Notes: generated by a model from the sequence alone, not told the origin. 64,000 nt of DNA from an uncultured Bacteroides sp. (GCA_949296575.1 CASFPE010000011.1:1-64000), one strand, 5' to 3'. Shown: positions 8,522 through 17,592, counted from the first letter of the stretch. Translations and numbers: made by a program.

Positions 8522-9268
8522 ATGATTCAAGTAAAAACAATGACGGAATGGCCGGATGAGGATTACACCTATCCGTTGCCGGATGTGTCGCACATCCCGG
8601 AACAAGAAGCAAGGAGGTTGCGGTTTAAAGGAATGCAGTTTGAAGTATTCGGCGATCGCAAGCAGATAGAGTCTGATGAAGAGTTTGAAGTGTGCATCAC
8701 TTTGCACGCTCTTTGGAACTGGCACCACCATGCCGATGATGAAAACTATGAAGAAATGGTAAAGAGCGAAGTGGTGCATAATCGTTACCGGTGGTATCAC
8801 GGCAGGCATTTGAAAGCGTTGTGCGAGGAACATTTGCCGCCATTGGTCGAGAAATTGGTGGAGGAAGCCCGCCATGGGCCGATGTTCGATGGCGCGTTTC
8901 TGTATCGATTGGAACTGGAGAAACTTCGTTGCATGCGGGCCTATTTCTCCTATTCCTTCATTGCAGACCGGGAAGGCAACTTCAGTTTCAAGCCTTGGAT
9001 GGACATCTGCATCCGCTTGTTGGAATACATTGTGGCGGAAGGCCGTGGCATATCCGATGAACAATGTCTGCATGTGAACGTACGCAACGTGCACGACATT
9101 GTGGACGGAAGTTTGATATATTTTTACATGGAAGCGCCTTTGCCGTCGGAAGCGGAAGAACATGACGTGGACAAGGCTTTCTATGGCCGCGAGATTTACC
9201 TCCGCAAGGCGGAAAGGTTGTACTACTCGATACGCTTGAACAAGTTGCAGGATTGGTGGGAACCGTAA
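8522..9268 (+). CDS. Hypothetical protein, 248 residues
   Basis: I do not recognise this protein. It is acidic and soluble, with no signal peptide or membrane segment, and rich in aromatic and charged residues (TLHALWNWHHHADDENYEEM, HNRYRWYHGRHLKALCEEHL). ATG 8522 follows a GGAGGAT-like stretch; ATG 8540 is an alternative. A TACCTTTG box at 8480-8487 is a good -7 candidate. The methyltransferase gene starts 59 bases after its stop, so the two may be co-transcribed. Confidence 0.65.
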   Translation: MIQVKTMTEWPDEDYTYPLPDVSHIPEQEARRLRFKGMQFEVFGDRKQIESDEEFEVCITLHALWNWHHHADDENYEEMVKSEVVHNRYRWYHGRHLKALCEEHLPPLVEKLVEEARHGPMFDGAFLYRLELEKLRCMRAYFSYSFIADREGNFSFKPWMDICIRLLEYIVAEGRGISDEQCLHVNVRNVHDIVDGSLIYFYMEAPLPSEAEEHDVDKAFYGREIYLRKAERLYYSIRLNKLQDWWEP

Positions 9269-9327
9269 ATGCCGGTGGCGATGAGAAACAAAGAATCTAC
9301 AAACAATACAGTAAAAAAGAAAGTGAT

Positions 9328-9891
9328 ATGGAACAACAGTCTGTAATTACGCAGCATGGCAGATGCAAGAAGCAGTATCCCAACGTGATTCTCCCGCAGC
9401 GCGGGCGGGGATTCTTCGGCATCGGCATCGAGTATCCGCGCACGGCGGCCAACATCGGCACGCTGTGGCGTTCGGCACACATCATGCAGGCCGACTTCAT
9501 GTTTGTCATCGGCCAATGCTACCAGTCGGTGCGCACGGACACGCTGAAAAGCTGGAAGCACGTACCCTTGTTTGAGTTCGAATGCTTTGAACACTTCCAT
9601 AAAAGCATGCCTAAAGATGCGAAATTGGTGGGCATCGAACTGGATGCCCGCAGTGTGCCGATCACCACGTACCGGCATCCGCAGCGCGCGGTTTACTTGT
9701 TGGGTTCGGAACGCGATGGTCTGTCGGCCGAAGCGTTGGCGCAATGCGACGACGTGGTGCAGATTCCCGGCGAATACAGCCTCAATGTGTCGGCGGCAGG
9801 AAGCATCGTGTTGTACGACCGCTTGCTGAAAAACGGCAGTTTCGGGGCAGTTTGCGGAAGTGTGGAACAGATGGAAAGCGCGGGCAGATGA
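9328..9891 (+). CDS. SpoU/TrmH-family RNA 2'-O-methyltransferase
   Basis: SPOUT-fold methyltransferase, 187 residues from ATG 9328. It shows the SpoU signatures: an N-terminal NIGTLWRSA motif with the conserved Asn and Arg, LLGSERDGLS (motif 2) and YSLNVSAAGSIVLYD (motif 3) forming the knot that binds S-adenosylmethionine. It lacks the N-terminal substrate-binding extension of RlmB, so it is closer to TrmH/TrmL-type enzymes. The exact RNA target is not evident. The frame is open back to 9253, but ATG 9328 begins the family-like part. A decayed phosphoesterase fragment begins right behind the gene. Confidence 0.85.
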   Translation: MEQQSVITQHGRCKKQYPNVILPQRGRGFFGIGIEYPRTAANIGTLWRSAHIMQADFMFVIGQCYQSVRTDTLKSWKHVPLFEFECFEHFHKSMPKDAKLVGIELDARSVPITTYRHPQRAVYLLGSERDGLSAEALAQCDDVVQIPGEYSLNVSAAGSIVLYDRLLKNGSFGAVCGSVEQMESAGR

Positions 9892-10103
9892 TTTCCGTGT
9901 GCTGGACGAAGACCGCATAGAGGGCCTGCCCATCCACTATGGCAGCGAGGCATTGCAGGAACAGTTGCGGGCGGTCACCCCTCGCTATCACCTGTTCGGC
10001 CATGTGCATGCCGCCTACGGCACGCTGCGGCACCACCTTTGCCAACGGCGCACTGTTGCGCGAAGGCGGCAGCCTGCGCCCGCCGCTGTTGCTGCATTTG
10101 TGA
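9892..10103 (+). pseudogene. Metallophosphoesterase C-terminal remnant with a frameshift
   Basis: A calcineurin-like phosphoesterase tail is readable in two frames. The first gives LPIHYGSEALQEQLRAVTPR followed by the metal-binding YHLFGHVHAAYG (up to about 10018). The second, one base over, gives GTTFANGALLREGG and RPPLLLHL, ending at TGA 10101-10103. HxFGHxHxxYG and TxFxNG are the usual last motifs of MPPED-like enzymes. The N-terminal two thirds and its metal ligands are missing, so this is a dead fragment. Confidence 0.7.
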
Positions 10104-10756
10104 GGGAGGATGCAGTCGTTCATTAGGAGTTTTCCGTCATTCCAGATTTTAGGTTTCAGATTTCAAAATAAGGAATGCGGAAATATAATGGGATGGCAAG
10201 GGGGTAGTGGTTATGGAAGATGGAACCGCAAAATGTTGCGTTTTTGCTCTTAAATCAGAATTCTGCCATCTGAAATCCCTGTAACCTTGTTCCCTTGTCA
10301 ACTGGTCCAATCAGAAAGACCTTTAAATGATTGCAGAACACTTCTATGAAGTTTTGCGAAAAGTTCTAAGAACATTTCCAAAAACTTCTATGAACTTTTT
10401 CAAAATGTTCTTAGAACAATTCCGGGATGCCCTGTGGGTCGTTCGGGCGCGGTTGCCGGGCGGGCAGGAATTAATTCCAATAAAATCAGAAATTTTACTG
10501 CATAAAATCCGGTGGGCGAAAGGGTGCGTTGGCTGATTCTTCGCGTGGCGGGCGCGGGAAGTGCGGGGAAACCGGGGAAAAACCTTAGAAATTGTTTTGA
10601 ATTTGTCGGGTGATGATTTGGGATGTTTTTTTGAGGCATTTTTGCTTCTTTGATGAGGAAGATAGCGGGCTATCTGACGAAGAATAGAAGTGAAAATGGC
10701 CAAAAAACCGCCCAAAGCGCACACGAAAACGGAAACATCAAGCAAAGAAAAACTTT
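10104..10756. other. Long intergenic stretch holding array B
   Basis: About 650 bases with no supported gene. It contains the 22-bp array B (10336-10423) and short ATCTGAAATC / CAGAATTCTG-like words near 10150-10290; related words flank array C at about 17595-17625. The rest is G-rich sequence without a clear fold. Confidence 0.5.
10336..10423. repeat. 22-bp periodic array B (four units)
   Basis: Units of exactly 22 bases start at 10336, 10358, 10380 and 10402. The cores are imperfect or perfect palindromes: GTTCTAAGAAC in unit 2 and TGTTCTTAGAACA in unit 4; units 1 and 3 share ACTTCTATGAA. The unit sequence differs from arrays A and C but keeps the same spacing and the T-rich linker ending in C. 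Confidence 0.85.
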
Positions 10757-10789
10757 TTTGTAGAAATTCAAAGCAGTTTCTTATCTTTG
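10757..10789 (+). promoter_or_regulatory. Promoter of the TPR histidine kinase operon
   Basis: TTTG (10757-10760), a 21-base gap, then TATCTTTG (10782-10789): a full match to the Bacteroidetes primary-sigma promoter. The expected start point is near 10796, giving a leader of about 55 bases. Confidence 0.75.
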
Positions 10790-10800
10790 CCGCAGCATGA

Positions 10801-10818
10801 GGCCGCCTTCGGGCGGTC
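10801..10818 (+). other. UUCG-capped hairpin in the kinase leader
   Basis: GGCCGCC-TTCG-GGCGGTC forms a 7-pair stem with a stable UUCG tetraloop. It lies between the promoter and the start codon of the histidine kinase gene. There is no T-run behind it, so it is not a standard terminator. It may stabilise the messenger or affect translation. Confidence 0.5.
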
Positions 10819-10850
10819 TTCGTGCAAGGAACTGTATTGGAAACTGAAAA

Positions 10851-12755
10851 ATGAACGGGATGAAAAACTGCCTTCTTTCTTGCCTGCTTTGCCTGATGCC
10901 TTTGTGCATGGTTGCCCAGGATGATGAACTGCCTGCCTTGCGTGAAGGGCTGGAAGCTGCCGAACGTGCGGGCAACCGCGACAGCATGGCCCTCGCCTGC
11001 GCCTATCTCACGGAGTATTATGCCTATCGCGATGCGGACAGCGCCCTGTATTATGGCCGCAAAGGTTTGGAACATGCCCGCCGCGACCAAGTGGACCCTT
11101 ACCTGCCTTTGCTCATCAACTACGCTACGGCTTATGCCAACAGGGGCGACATGCGCGAAGCCGTACGGCATCTGTTGCTGGCTTACGGCGAATCGGTGCG
11201 CCTGCATGCCCCGGCGGAATACAAAGTGGCCGTCCTCACCTCGTTGGGCGTGTGCTACCGCCGCCGGGAAATGCCCGATTCCGCCCTTTATTATTACAAG
11301 GAAGCTTTGGGCGTGCTGGAAAAAGACGGCAGCTATGAGGACCGCACGCACCTGTTGGCGAGCATCGCCGTGCTGTATGCCAACACCTCCCGATTGGATG
11401 AAGCGGAGGATTATGCCCGCCGGGCGGTGGAAGCCTCCGCAAAGACGGACGACATCGACATGGTGTTCTACGCCGCCACCACGGCAGGCGCCATCCTTCA
11501 ACGCAACGGAAAGAGCGAAGAAGCGGCAACGATGCTCCGCCCCGCCATTGCAAAAGCCCGCGCACAGCAGAAACCCATGTTCGTGCTGAAAGGGATGGTT
11601 TACCAGATAGACTGCTTCTCGGCCCTGAACCAAATGGACTCGGTGGCCCGCTACATGGAACAGGCGGAGGAGGTGAAAAGGCAGTTGCCGGAGAATGCCG
11701 CCGAAGTGTTGGGATATGAAGAAAACCGTTACCGCCTCTTGTCCCGCATGGGGCGTTACCGCGAAAGCCTGGCCGTGCAGCAACATCTGCTGGCATTGCG
11801 CGGCGTCAACGCGCAAACGCCCGTCGACCGCCTTTACCGCGACATGGCGCGCAACTATGAAGGGCTGGAAGATTACGTGCATGCGGCGCACTATTACGGA
11901 AAAGCCTACGAGGCGGCCGACAGCCTCCACCGGGAACAAGTGAATGCCGACCTCTCTGAATGGAGCGTGAAATACGAAACGAAGGAAAAAGAACTGGAAA
12001 TAGCCCGGCTCACGCAGGAACAGTTGCGGCAAGAAGCCCGCGCCTTGCGCTGGGCGGTCGTGGCCGCCGTGGCGTTGTTCGCGTTGCTGTGCGGGATGTT
12101 GTACTACTTCCTTCGGCGCAAGCGCGTCCGCAAGGAGGAAGAATTGCGCTTGGCGCAGCGGTACATCGACGGGATGGAGCGCGAACGTTCGCGCCTGGCC
12201 AAGGAACTGCACGACGGCGTGTGCAACGACCTGTTGGGCATCGGCATGCAGATGCAGTGCCTTTCGCCGGGAGAGGAGGGCAAGATGCTCCCGATGATTG
12301 AGCGGGTGCGGGAAGACGTGCGCCACATTTCCCACGAACTGATGCCGCCCAAGTTCCGCCACGTCACGCTGCCCGAAGCGGTGGGCGACTACGTTGCCCG
12401 CCTCTCCGTGCCTTCATCCATGCAGCTTTCCTTCGTGCGCGACGGGAGCGATGAGGCTTGGCAGCGGCTGCCCGAACAGGTGGCCTACGAAGTGTATCGC
12501 ATCGTGCAGGAATTGTTGTCCAACATCGTGCGGCACTCCGGGGCCGCACAAGTGGAGGTCCGCCTTTCCCTTAAAGGAAGCTGGCTGGAATTGACGCTGG
12601 CCGACGACGGCACGTGGAAAAACGATGCATCTTGCCCTGCGGGAGGAATCGGCCTGGACACCGTGGAGGAGCGCGTGAAAGCATTGGGCGGCACCTTGTC
12701 CGTTGAGAATGAGGGCGGCAGGCAGGTGCGCACCCTCGTTGTCGCGTGCCGTTGA
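10851..12755 (+). CDS. Membrane sensor histidine kinase with TPR repeats (NarL/DesK-type)
   Basis: A 634-residue two-component sensor. A signal-like N-terminus (LLSCLLCLMPLCMVA) is followed by tetratricopeptide repeats (about 30-380) that would lie in the periplasm, a coiled linker, one membrane segment (about 400-421), the HisKA_3 phospho-acceptor box LAKELHDGVCNDLL (His near 454) and a C-terminal HATPase domain (about 530-634) with the GGIGLDTVEERVKALGG nucleotide lid. This is the usual Bacteroidetes kinase that pairs with a LuxR-type regulator, and that partner is the next gene. The signal is probably a protein or envelope cue sensed by the TPRs; none is identifiable. ATG 10860 is an alternative start. 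Confidence 0.87.
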   Translation: MNGMKNCLLSCLLCLMPLCMVAQDDELPALREGLEAAERAGNRDSMALACAYLTEYYAYRDADSALYYGRKGLEHARRDQVDPYLPLLINYATAYANRGDMREAVRHLLLAYGESVRLHAPAEYKVAVLTSLGVCYRRREMPDSALYYYKEALGVLEKDGSYEDRTHLLASIAVLYANTSRLDEAEDYARRAVEASAKTDDIDMVFYAATTAGAILQRNGKSEEAATMLRPAIAKARAQQKPMFVLKGMVYQIDCFSALNQMDSVARYMEQAEEVKRQLPENAAEVLGYEENRYRLLSRMGRYRESLAVQQHLLALRGVNAQTPVDRLYRDMARNYEGLEDYVHAAHYYGKAYEAADSLHREQVNADLSEWSVKYETKEKELEIARLTQEQLRQEARALRWAVVAAVALFALLCGMLYYFLRRKRVRKEEELRLAQRYIDGMERERSRLAKELHDGVCNDLLGIGMQMQCLSPGEEGKMLPMIERVREDVRHISHELMPPKFRHVTLPEAVGDYVARLSVPSSMQLSFVRDGSDEAWQRLPEQVAYEVYRIVQELLSNIVRHSGAAQVEVRLSLKGSWLELTLADDGTWKNDASCPAGGIGLDTVEERVKALGGTLSVENEGGRQVRTLVVACR

Positions 12756-12864
12756 CGGCCGGGGCAACTGCGGCATGCATTTGAAAAATCACTATTTTTA
12801 GTGATGCCGCATATTTTAAAAACCTTTTTCTTTGCACCATGATTCAGAATACAAGGATAGCTTG

Positions 12865-13524
12865 ATGGAAGAAGAAGCGAAAGGGATACATGTTTTGCTG
12901 GTGGACGACCATGACTTGGTTTTGCAGGGGCTGAAGCGCATCATCGAGTGTTCGTTGCCCGAAGTGAAGGGCATCTGCACGGCTTCTTCCGGGCGCGAAG
13001 CGGTCTCCTTGATTCGTTCCCGGCGTTTCGACCTTTGCTTGCTTGACTTGGAACTTCCCGACATGTCCGGCTTGGATGTCATTGCCGCCATCCGCGACAA
13101 AGACGCCGCCACCCGCATCATTGTCAATACCATGCACGAAGAAATATGGTTCATCAAGAACTTGGTTCAGTGTGATGTGGACGGCATTTTGTTTAAGTCG
13201 GTGGACTCGTCGCGCATCTCCGAAGCCATCCGCAGGGTGCTGAAAGGCGGCACTTATTATTGCCCGTATGCAGAGCGCGTGCGCATGCAGATGAAACATG
13301 CCGACGACCGCAAGGGCGAGGAACTGACTTTGCGGGAATTGGACGTGCTGAAACGCATCTCCGAAGGCAAAAGTACGCAGGAAATCGCCCATGAACTCTG
13401 CCTTTCCACCAATACGGTGGACACGCACCGCCGCCACCTCTTGGAGAAGTTGGGGGCGCGCAACGTGGCCGATCTCATCATGACCGCCATCTCGCGCGGC
13501 ATCATCCCCATCCGCAAACGTTGA
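12865..13524 (+). CDS. LuxR/NarL-family response regulator
   Basis: A 219-residue regulator. The receiver domain has the acidic pair DD (14-15) and phospho-acceptor Asp61 in LLDLELPD. The C-terminal helix-turn-helix (about 153-205) reads LTLRELDVLKRISEGKSTQE and then LSTNTVDTHR, which is LuxR/GerE type. The frame extends upstream to a TTG at 12832, but ATG 12865 is the natural start. It follows the TPR histidine kinase by 109 bases and is its obvious partner; the intervening TTTCTTTG-like box could give it a second promoter. Confidence 0.88.
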   Translation: MEEEAKGIHVLLVDDHDLVLQGLKRIIECSLPEVKGICTASSGREAVSLIRSRRFDLCLLDLELPDMSGLDVIAAIRDKDAATRIIVNTMHEEIWFIKNLVQCDVDGILFKSVDSSRISEAIRRVLKGGTYYCPYAERVRMQMKHADDRKGEELTLRELDVLKRISEGKSTQEIAHELCLSTNTVDTHRRHLLEKLGARNVADLIMTAISRGIIPIRKR

Positions 13525-13548
13525 ACATGAACCTTAATACCATATCAT

Positions 13549-14670
13549 ATGCCAACAGAGAAACAAGGAAAAAGAACGAAGGTCGCTTTGGGCGGCATGA
13601 TTGCAGTGATTGTGTGCGCAGTGGCTTGCGCTTTCGGGTTGTTCTACCTCACGGACTTGCCGCCCGTGGCATTGCTGAAGACCACCAAATATGTGCTGAC
13701 GGGCGAAATGGGCATGGGCTTCTATGACGCTCCCGGAGGCCGTGAACAGAACGTGATGTATCTGGAAGAAGGTGCTGATGCTTCCCAATTGCCGGAACCG
13801 AAAGAAGGGGAGCGTTGGCTGCATGATGCGGAAATGGAAGTGGAAGCGCCCGAAGGCGGCTGGGCGAAAGTTGACATCGGCGACGGGGGTGCGCCGCTTT
13901 ATGTGGAGGCGCAATATGTGGCATCCGAGGAAGTTCCCCTGTTTGAAGGAAGAACAGGCGAAGGGACATTCTTGTCCCTCGGCGCGAAAAACCTTCCTCC
14001 TTCCGGGTGGATGTGGCTGATGGGGCTGTTGGTGTATTTCTTTTTGCTCTATCCGTGGTACATGCTGTTCGGCAACATGAAGCTCAATGATGAGGAGTTC
14101 AAGGCGAAAGTGGGGCAACGCTCCGCCCTTTTGGTCTATGCCGGCTTGGGCTATTTCGCGTTGTTCATGCTGCTCACCAAGGTGTGCGGCTACAACCTGA
14201 GCATGCATTGGTTCGTGTCCGACAGCTACATGGACAGCCTGCTCCTCGTGATTCTCAACGTCATTCTGGGTCTGGCGGGCAGTTTGGGCGTGTTCATCAT
14301 CCTGTACCGTTTTTTGTTGGACCGGGTAAACATGCTGAGTTCGCCCGTAGATGCCTTTCGCAGTTTGGGATGGAAAGGCGTGGCGCTCCTCACATTCGGC
14401 ATCTATTTCATCCTGATATTCACAGGTGTGTTCGTGGCCGTCGTGGTGGTGTGCGTGGGCATTTGGGCGTTTCTCACGCTTCTTCCGAAAGCATTGGCCG
14501 GCGTGGCGGGAGCGATGGATGGCAAGAAAGCCGATATTCCTCCCCACAAGTGCTGTGCGTCGTGCACCCGTTTCGATGGCCACGCCCATTGCTATGAGGG
14601 CGGGGAAGTGCATGACCCGTTGTATCAATGCTGTGGCAACTATCGGCCGCATGGTCTTTGCGGCAGTTAA
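13549..14670 (+). CDS. Membrane protein with a cysteine-rich C-terminal tail
   Basis: An unrecognised 373-residue membrane protein, 24 bases after the response regulator. One membrane segment lies near 14-34. A roughly 100-residue soluble region follows that could be extracytoplasmic. Four hydrophobic segments lie between about 158 and 315 (MWLMGLLVYFFLLYPWYMLF and others). The last 35 residues hold eight cysteines and several histidines (CCASC, HAHC, QCC, HGLC), which looks like a metal or zinc site. It may be the output or accessory gene of the two-component system. I give no function. Confidence 0.7.
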   Translation: MPTEKQGKRTKVALGGMIAVIVCAVACAFGLFYLTDLPPVALLKTTKYVLTGEMGMGFYDAPGGREQNVMYLEEGADASQLPEPKEGERWLHDAEMEVEAPEGGWAKVDIGDGGAPLYVEAQYVASEEVPLFEGRTGEGTFLSLGAKNLPPSGWMWLMGLLVYFFLLYPWYMLFGNMKLNDEEFKAKVGQRSALLVYAGLGYFALFMLLTKVCGYNLSMHWFVSDSYMDSLLLVILNVILGLAGSLGVFIILYRFLLDRVNMLSSPVDAFRSLGWKGVALLTFGIYFILIFTGVFVAVVVVCVGIWAFLTLLPKALAGVAGAMDGKKADIPPHKCCASCTRFDGHAHCYEGGEVHDPLYQCCGNYRPHGLCGS

Positions 14671-14771
14671 TTCGCATCATAGGCAGGATATGGGAGAAAG
14701 CACTTCGCGTTTGCAGGCTTTTTCCTTGAATATTTCCGCCTGTTGTGCTATGATGTGGCACAACTGTCCGT

Positions 14772-14779
14772 TATCTTTG
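14772..14779 (+). promoter_or_regulatory. TATCTTTG -7 box before the WYL gene
   Basis: TATCTTTG matches the Bacteroidetes -7 consensus and lies 29 bases before ATG 14809. A matching -33 TTTG at the usual distance is not clear. Its position supports 14809 rather than the upstream 14743 as the start. Confidence 0.5.
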
Positions 14780-14808
14780 CCGCATGGAAAAAGGAAAAGC
14801 AAGCAAGT

Positions 14809-15711
14809 ATGACGAAAGATTTATTTGACAAGTACATTTGGCTGGTGGACACCATTTGCCGTGCGGGGAAAATCACCTTTGAGGAAATCAACGAACGCTG
14901 GCTGCGTTCCCGCCTGAGCGAAGGGAAAGACCTCCCGCTGCGCACGTTCCACAACTGGCGCATCGCCATCGAGCAAGTGTTCGACATCATCATTGAGTGC
15001 GACCGCAGGAACGGTTATGGTTACTACATCGAGAATGCGGACGACATGGAGAAAGGGGGCATCCGCAACTGGTTGCTCAACACGTTTGCCGTGAACAACC
15101 TGATCAATGAGAGCCACCACCTGAAGCGGCGCATCCTGTTTGAGGAGATTCCTTCGGGCAGGCAGTATCTTACGCCGGTGATTGAAGCCATGCGCGACGG
15201 CTTGGAAGTGGAACTTTTGCACCAAAGCTACTGGCGCGATGCGGCCAGCACCTACACCCTTCAGCCGTATTGCGTGAAAGTGTTCCGGCAACGCTGGTAT
15301 GTTGTCGGCTTCTGCAAGGAGCGGGCGGCCCTCCGCACCTTTTCGTTGGACCGCATCCAGCAGTTGCGGACGTTGGACACACGGTTTGTTTATCCGAAGG
15401 ATTTCGACCCGGCGGCCTATTTTTCAGACAGTTTCGGGATTATTGTGGAGGACGTGGACGTGCAGGACATTCGCGTCAAGGTGCATGGCATGCAACGGCA
15501 GTACGTGCGTGCCTTGCCGTTGCACCGTTCCCAAAAGGAAGTGGAGGCATCGGACGGGTATTCCGTGTTTGAATACCGCATGAAACCGTCGTTTGACTTC
15601 AAGCAGGAACTCCTTTCATGGGGAGCCGATGTGGAGGTTTTGTCGCCTGCTTGGCTGCGCGACGAGATGAGGCAGGCCGCAAATGCATTGGCTGCCCGCT
15701 ATGCGGATTGA
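14809..15711 (+). CDS. WYL-domain transcriptional regulator
   Basis: A 300-residue regulator with an N-terminal winged-helix DNA-binding region (RTFHNWRIAIEQVFDI) and a WYL domain (about 125-215), including YTLQPYCVKVFRQRWYVVGF and the RTFSLDRI segment, followed by the WCX C-terminal region ending LLSWGADVEVLSPAWLRDEM. WYL proteins bind nucleotide-like ligands and often control DNA-damage or phage-defence genes. No defence gene is adjacent here, so its target is unknown. The start at ATG 14809 lies behind a TATCTTTG box. Confidence 0.88.
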   Translation: MTKDLFDKYIWLVDTICRAGKITFEEINERWLRSRLSEGKDLPLRTFHNWRIAIEQVFDIIIECDRRNGYGYYIENADDMEKGGIRNWLLNTFAVNNLINESHHLKRRILFEEIPSGRQYLTPVIEAMRDGLEVELLHQSYWRDAASTYTLQPYCVKVFRQRWYVVGFCKERAALRTFSLDRIQQLRTLDTRFVYPKDFDPAAYFSDSFGIIVEDVDVQDIRVKVHGMQRQYVRALPLHRSQKEVEASDGYSVFEYRMKPSFDFKQELLSWGADVEVLSPAWLRDEMRQAANALAARYAD

Positions 15712-15773
15712 AGAAACGCTGGGAAGTGCGGATAATTTCGTAGCTTTGCGCGGCATAAAGGAAAGGATAGGAT

Positions 15774-16649
15774 ATGAAAGGTTCTTTTGAAGGCAGCGCG
15801 GCTTTCACGAAATTGCTCTTTCTGGCGTTGGTGGTAGTCGTGTGCATGCTGGCGGCTTTCGGCGTGTCGTCGGTTTATTTGCTGTGCGTGGGGGATGCAT
15901 CCAGCCCGGCTCATCTGCGGACGGCCTTGTTCTTGCAGAACAGCCTTCTGTTTGTAGGTTCGGCGCTTGCGGCGCAATATTTCTTGTGGGAAGCGCCGTT
16001 GGCGGATGCTTTGCGGCTGCATTGCCCGCCGCCGGGCGGTGTCCTGCTGGGCATTTTGGCCATGTTTTCGTTGAGTCCTTTCGTCGATTTGCTGGCGGTT
16101 TGGAATGAGGGCTTGCATTTGCCGGAGGCTTTGCGTGCCTTGGAGCAATGGATGGTGGAAAGCGAGCGGCAGGCGGCCGAGGTGACTGCCCGCCTGCTGG
16201 ACGTGTCTTCGTGGGGAGAGTTCTGGGGCAATGTGTTGGTTATGGCCGTTTTGGCCGGCGTGGGCGAGGAATTGCTCTTTCGGGGCGTGTTGCAGCGCGT
16301 GATTGTCCAAGGCACGCGCTCCGTGCATGCGGGCGTTTGGTTGACGGCAGTCCTGTTCAGCGCCGTGCATCTCCAGTTCTTTGGCTTCGTGCCTCGGATG
16401 GTGCTGGGCGCATTGTTGGGCTATTTGTTCGTGTGGAGCCGCAATTTGTGGGTGCCTGTGGCGGCCCATGTGTTCAATAATCTGTGCGTCATCCTTTTTA
16501 CCCCCGTTGCCTTCAATGAGGGGGTGAAGGCCGTGGAAGCCGTCCGCTCGGCGGAAAGCAATGCAGGCTATGCCGTGGCGGGCGTTTTGTTGGCCGCTGC
16601 CTGCCTGTATGTGTTGCGGAAACGTTACTTCTCTCCGGCAGACAGTTGA
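15774..16649 (+). CDS. CPBP-family intramembrane metalloprotease
   Basis: A 291-residue polytopic membrane protein of the CPBP/Abi family (Rce1-like). The metal-binding motifs are visible: [11 protein letters not shown] (about 165-175), [20 protein letters not shown] (about 200-220) and PVAAHVFNN (about 228-236). Seven or eight hydrophobic segments fit the fold. Family members cleave membrane-bound substrates or serve in bacteriocin immunity. A TAGCTTTG -7-like box lies just upstream near 15740. Its 3' end overlaps the convergent lptB gene by 25 bases. Confidence 0.85.
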   Translation: MKGSFEGSAAFTKLLFLALVVVVCMLAAFGVSSVYLLCVGDASSPAHLRTALFLQNSLLFVGSALAAQYFLWEAPLADALRLHCPPPGGVLLGILAMFSLSPFVDLLAVWNEGLHLPEALRALEQWMVESERQAAEVTARLLDVSSWGEFWGNVLVMAVLAGVGEELLFRGVLQRVIVQGTRSVHAGVWLTAVLFSAVHLQFFGFVPRMVLGALLGYLFVWSRNLWVPVAAHVFNNLCVILFTPVAFNEGVKAVEAVRSAESNAGYAVAGVLLAAACLYVLRKRYFSPADS

Positions 16650-17437
16650 AAGTCTTTCCGCCGCAGCACGAAGTTCGTGCCTAAATACTTGGCTCGCACC
16701 ACCGGGTTTTCCGACAACTCTTCCGGCGTGCCTTGGAACAATATCTTTCCCTCGAACAGGAGGTAGGCCCGGTCCGTGAGGCGGAGCGTCTCCAACGCAT
16801 TGTGGTCGGTGATGAGGATGCCGATGTTTTTGTCTTTCAGCTTCCACACGATGTGCTGGATGTCTTCCACGGCGATGGGGTCCACGCCGGCAAAAGGCTC
16901 GTCGAGCATGATGAACTTCGGGTCGATGGCTAAGCAGCGCGCGATTTCCGTGCGCCGCCGTTCGCCCCCGGACAACTGGTCGCCCAAGTTCTTCCTGACC
17001 TTTTGCAGGCGGAATTCGTCCAAGAGGCTTTCCAATTTTTCTTTTTGGTATTCTTTGGGTTTGTTGGTCATTTCCAATACGGACGATATGTTGTCCTCCA
17101 CGCTCATCTTGCGGAACACGGACGCTTCTTGCGCTAAATAGCCGATGCCTGCCTGCGCCCGCTTGTAGACAGGGTATTTGGTGATGTCCAGGTCGTCCAG
17201 GAAAATGCGGCCTTCATTGGGAGTAATCAGCCCCACGGTCATGTAGAAAGAGGTGGTCTTTCCCGCGCCGTTGGGTCCCAACAACCCGACGATTTCCCCT
17301 TGTTTCACGTGGATGGATACGTGGCTCACCACGGTGCGTTTCCCGTATTTCTTTACCAAGTCCTCCGTGCGCAGCACCATTTTTCGGTCTGCTCCCTGTG
17401 GAGCGGCAGTTGCCTTATCGTTCGTTTCTTCTGACAT
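16625..17437 (-). CDS. lptB: LPS export ABC transporter ATP-binding protein LptB
   Basis: Cytoplasmic ATPase of the LptB2FG lipopolysaccharide exporter, 270 residues. It has Walker [10 protein letters not shown], the Q-loop, the signature LSGGERRR, Walker [21 protein letters not shown] and the H-loop ITDHN, all typical of LptB. A roughly 20-residue N-terminal extension precedes the usual [18 protein letters not shown] start, and the C-terminus is also extended. The promoter at 17458-17489 is a perfect Bacteroidetes match. Its 3' end overlaps the CPBP gene by 25 bases. Confidence 0.93.
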   Translation of the reverse strand: MSEETNDKATAAPQGADRKMVLRTEDLVKKYGKRTVVSHVSIHVKQGEIVGLLGPNGAGKTTSFYMTVGLITPNEGRIFLDDLDITKYPVYKRAQAGIGYLAQEASVFRKMSVEDNISSVLEMTNKPKEYQKEKLESLLDEFRLQKVRKNLGDQLSGGERRRTEIARCLAIDPKFIMLDEPFAGVDPIAVEDIQHIVWKLKDKNIGILITDHNALETLRLTDRAYLLFEGKILFQGTPEELSENPVVRAKYLGTNFVLRRKDFQLSAGEK

Positions 17438-17457
17438 GCTGTAAATGCTTTAGGCGG

Positions 17458-17489
17458 CAAAGATAGTGAAAGGCGAGTGCAAAGACAAA
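17458..17489 (-). promoter_or_regulatory. Promoter of lptB
   Basis: On the minus strand, TTTG (17486-17489), a 20-base gap and TATCTTTG (17458-17465) match the Bacteroidetes consensus exactly. The leader to the lptB start codon is about 15 bases. Confidence 0.75.
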
Positions 17490-17592
17490 TGGAAAACAAA
17501 GTTTTCAGATTTGGATTTGCCGAGCCGCATCCAGTCTTCGCGAAGCAAAGTAGTGAAAGGCGAGTGCAAAGGCAAGTGGAAAACAAAGTTTT
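17464..17592. repeat. Direct duplication of the lptB promoter segment
   Basis: About 42 bases starting TAGTGAAAGGCGAGTGCAAA at 17464 recur at 17551 with few changes, 87 bases apart. The first copy carries the lptB -33 box and most of the -7 box. The second copy has a shortened TACTTTG in place of TAnnTTTG and is probably weak or dead. Confidence 0.75.

Noticed and set aside
10344..12362. A 672-codon open frame on the minus strand
   Set aside because: Antisense to the TPR histidine kinase and running into array B; its composition is His/Gln/Arg rich, as expected of a shadow frame.
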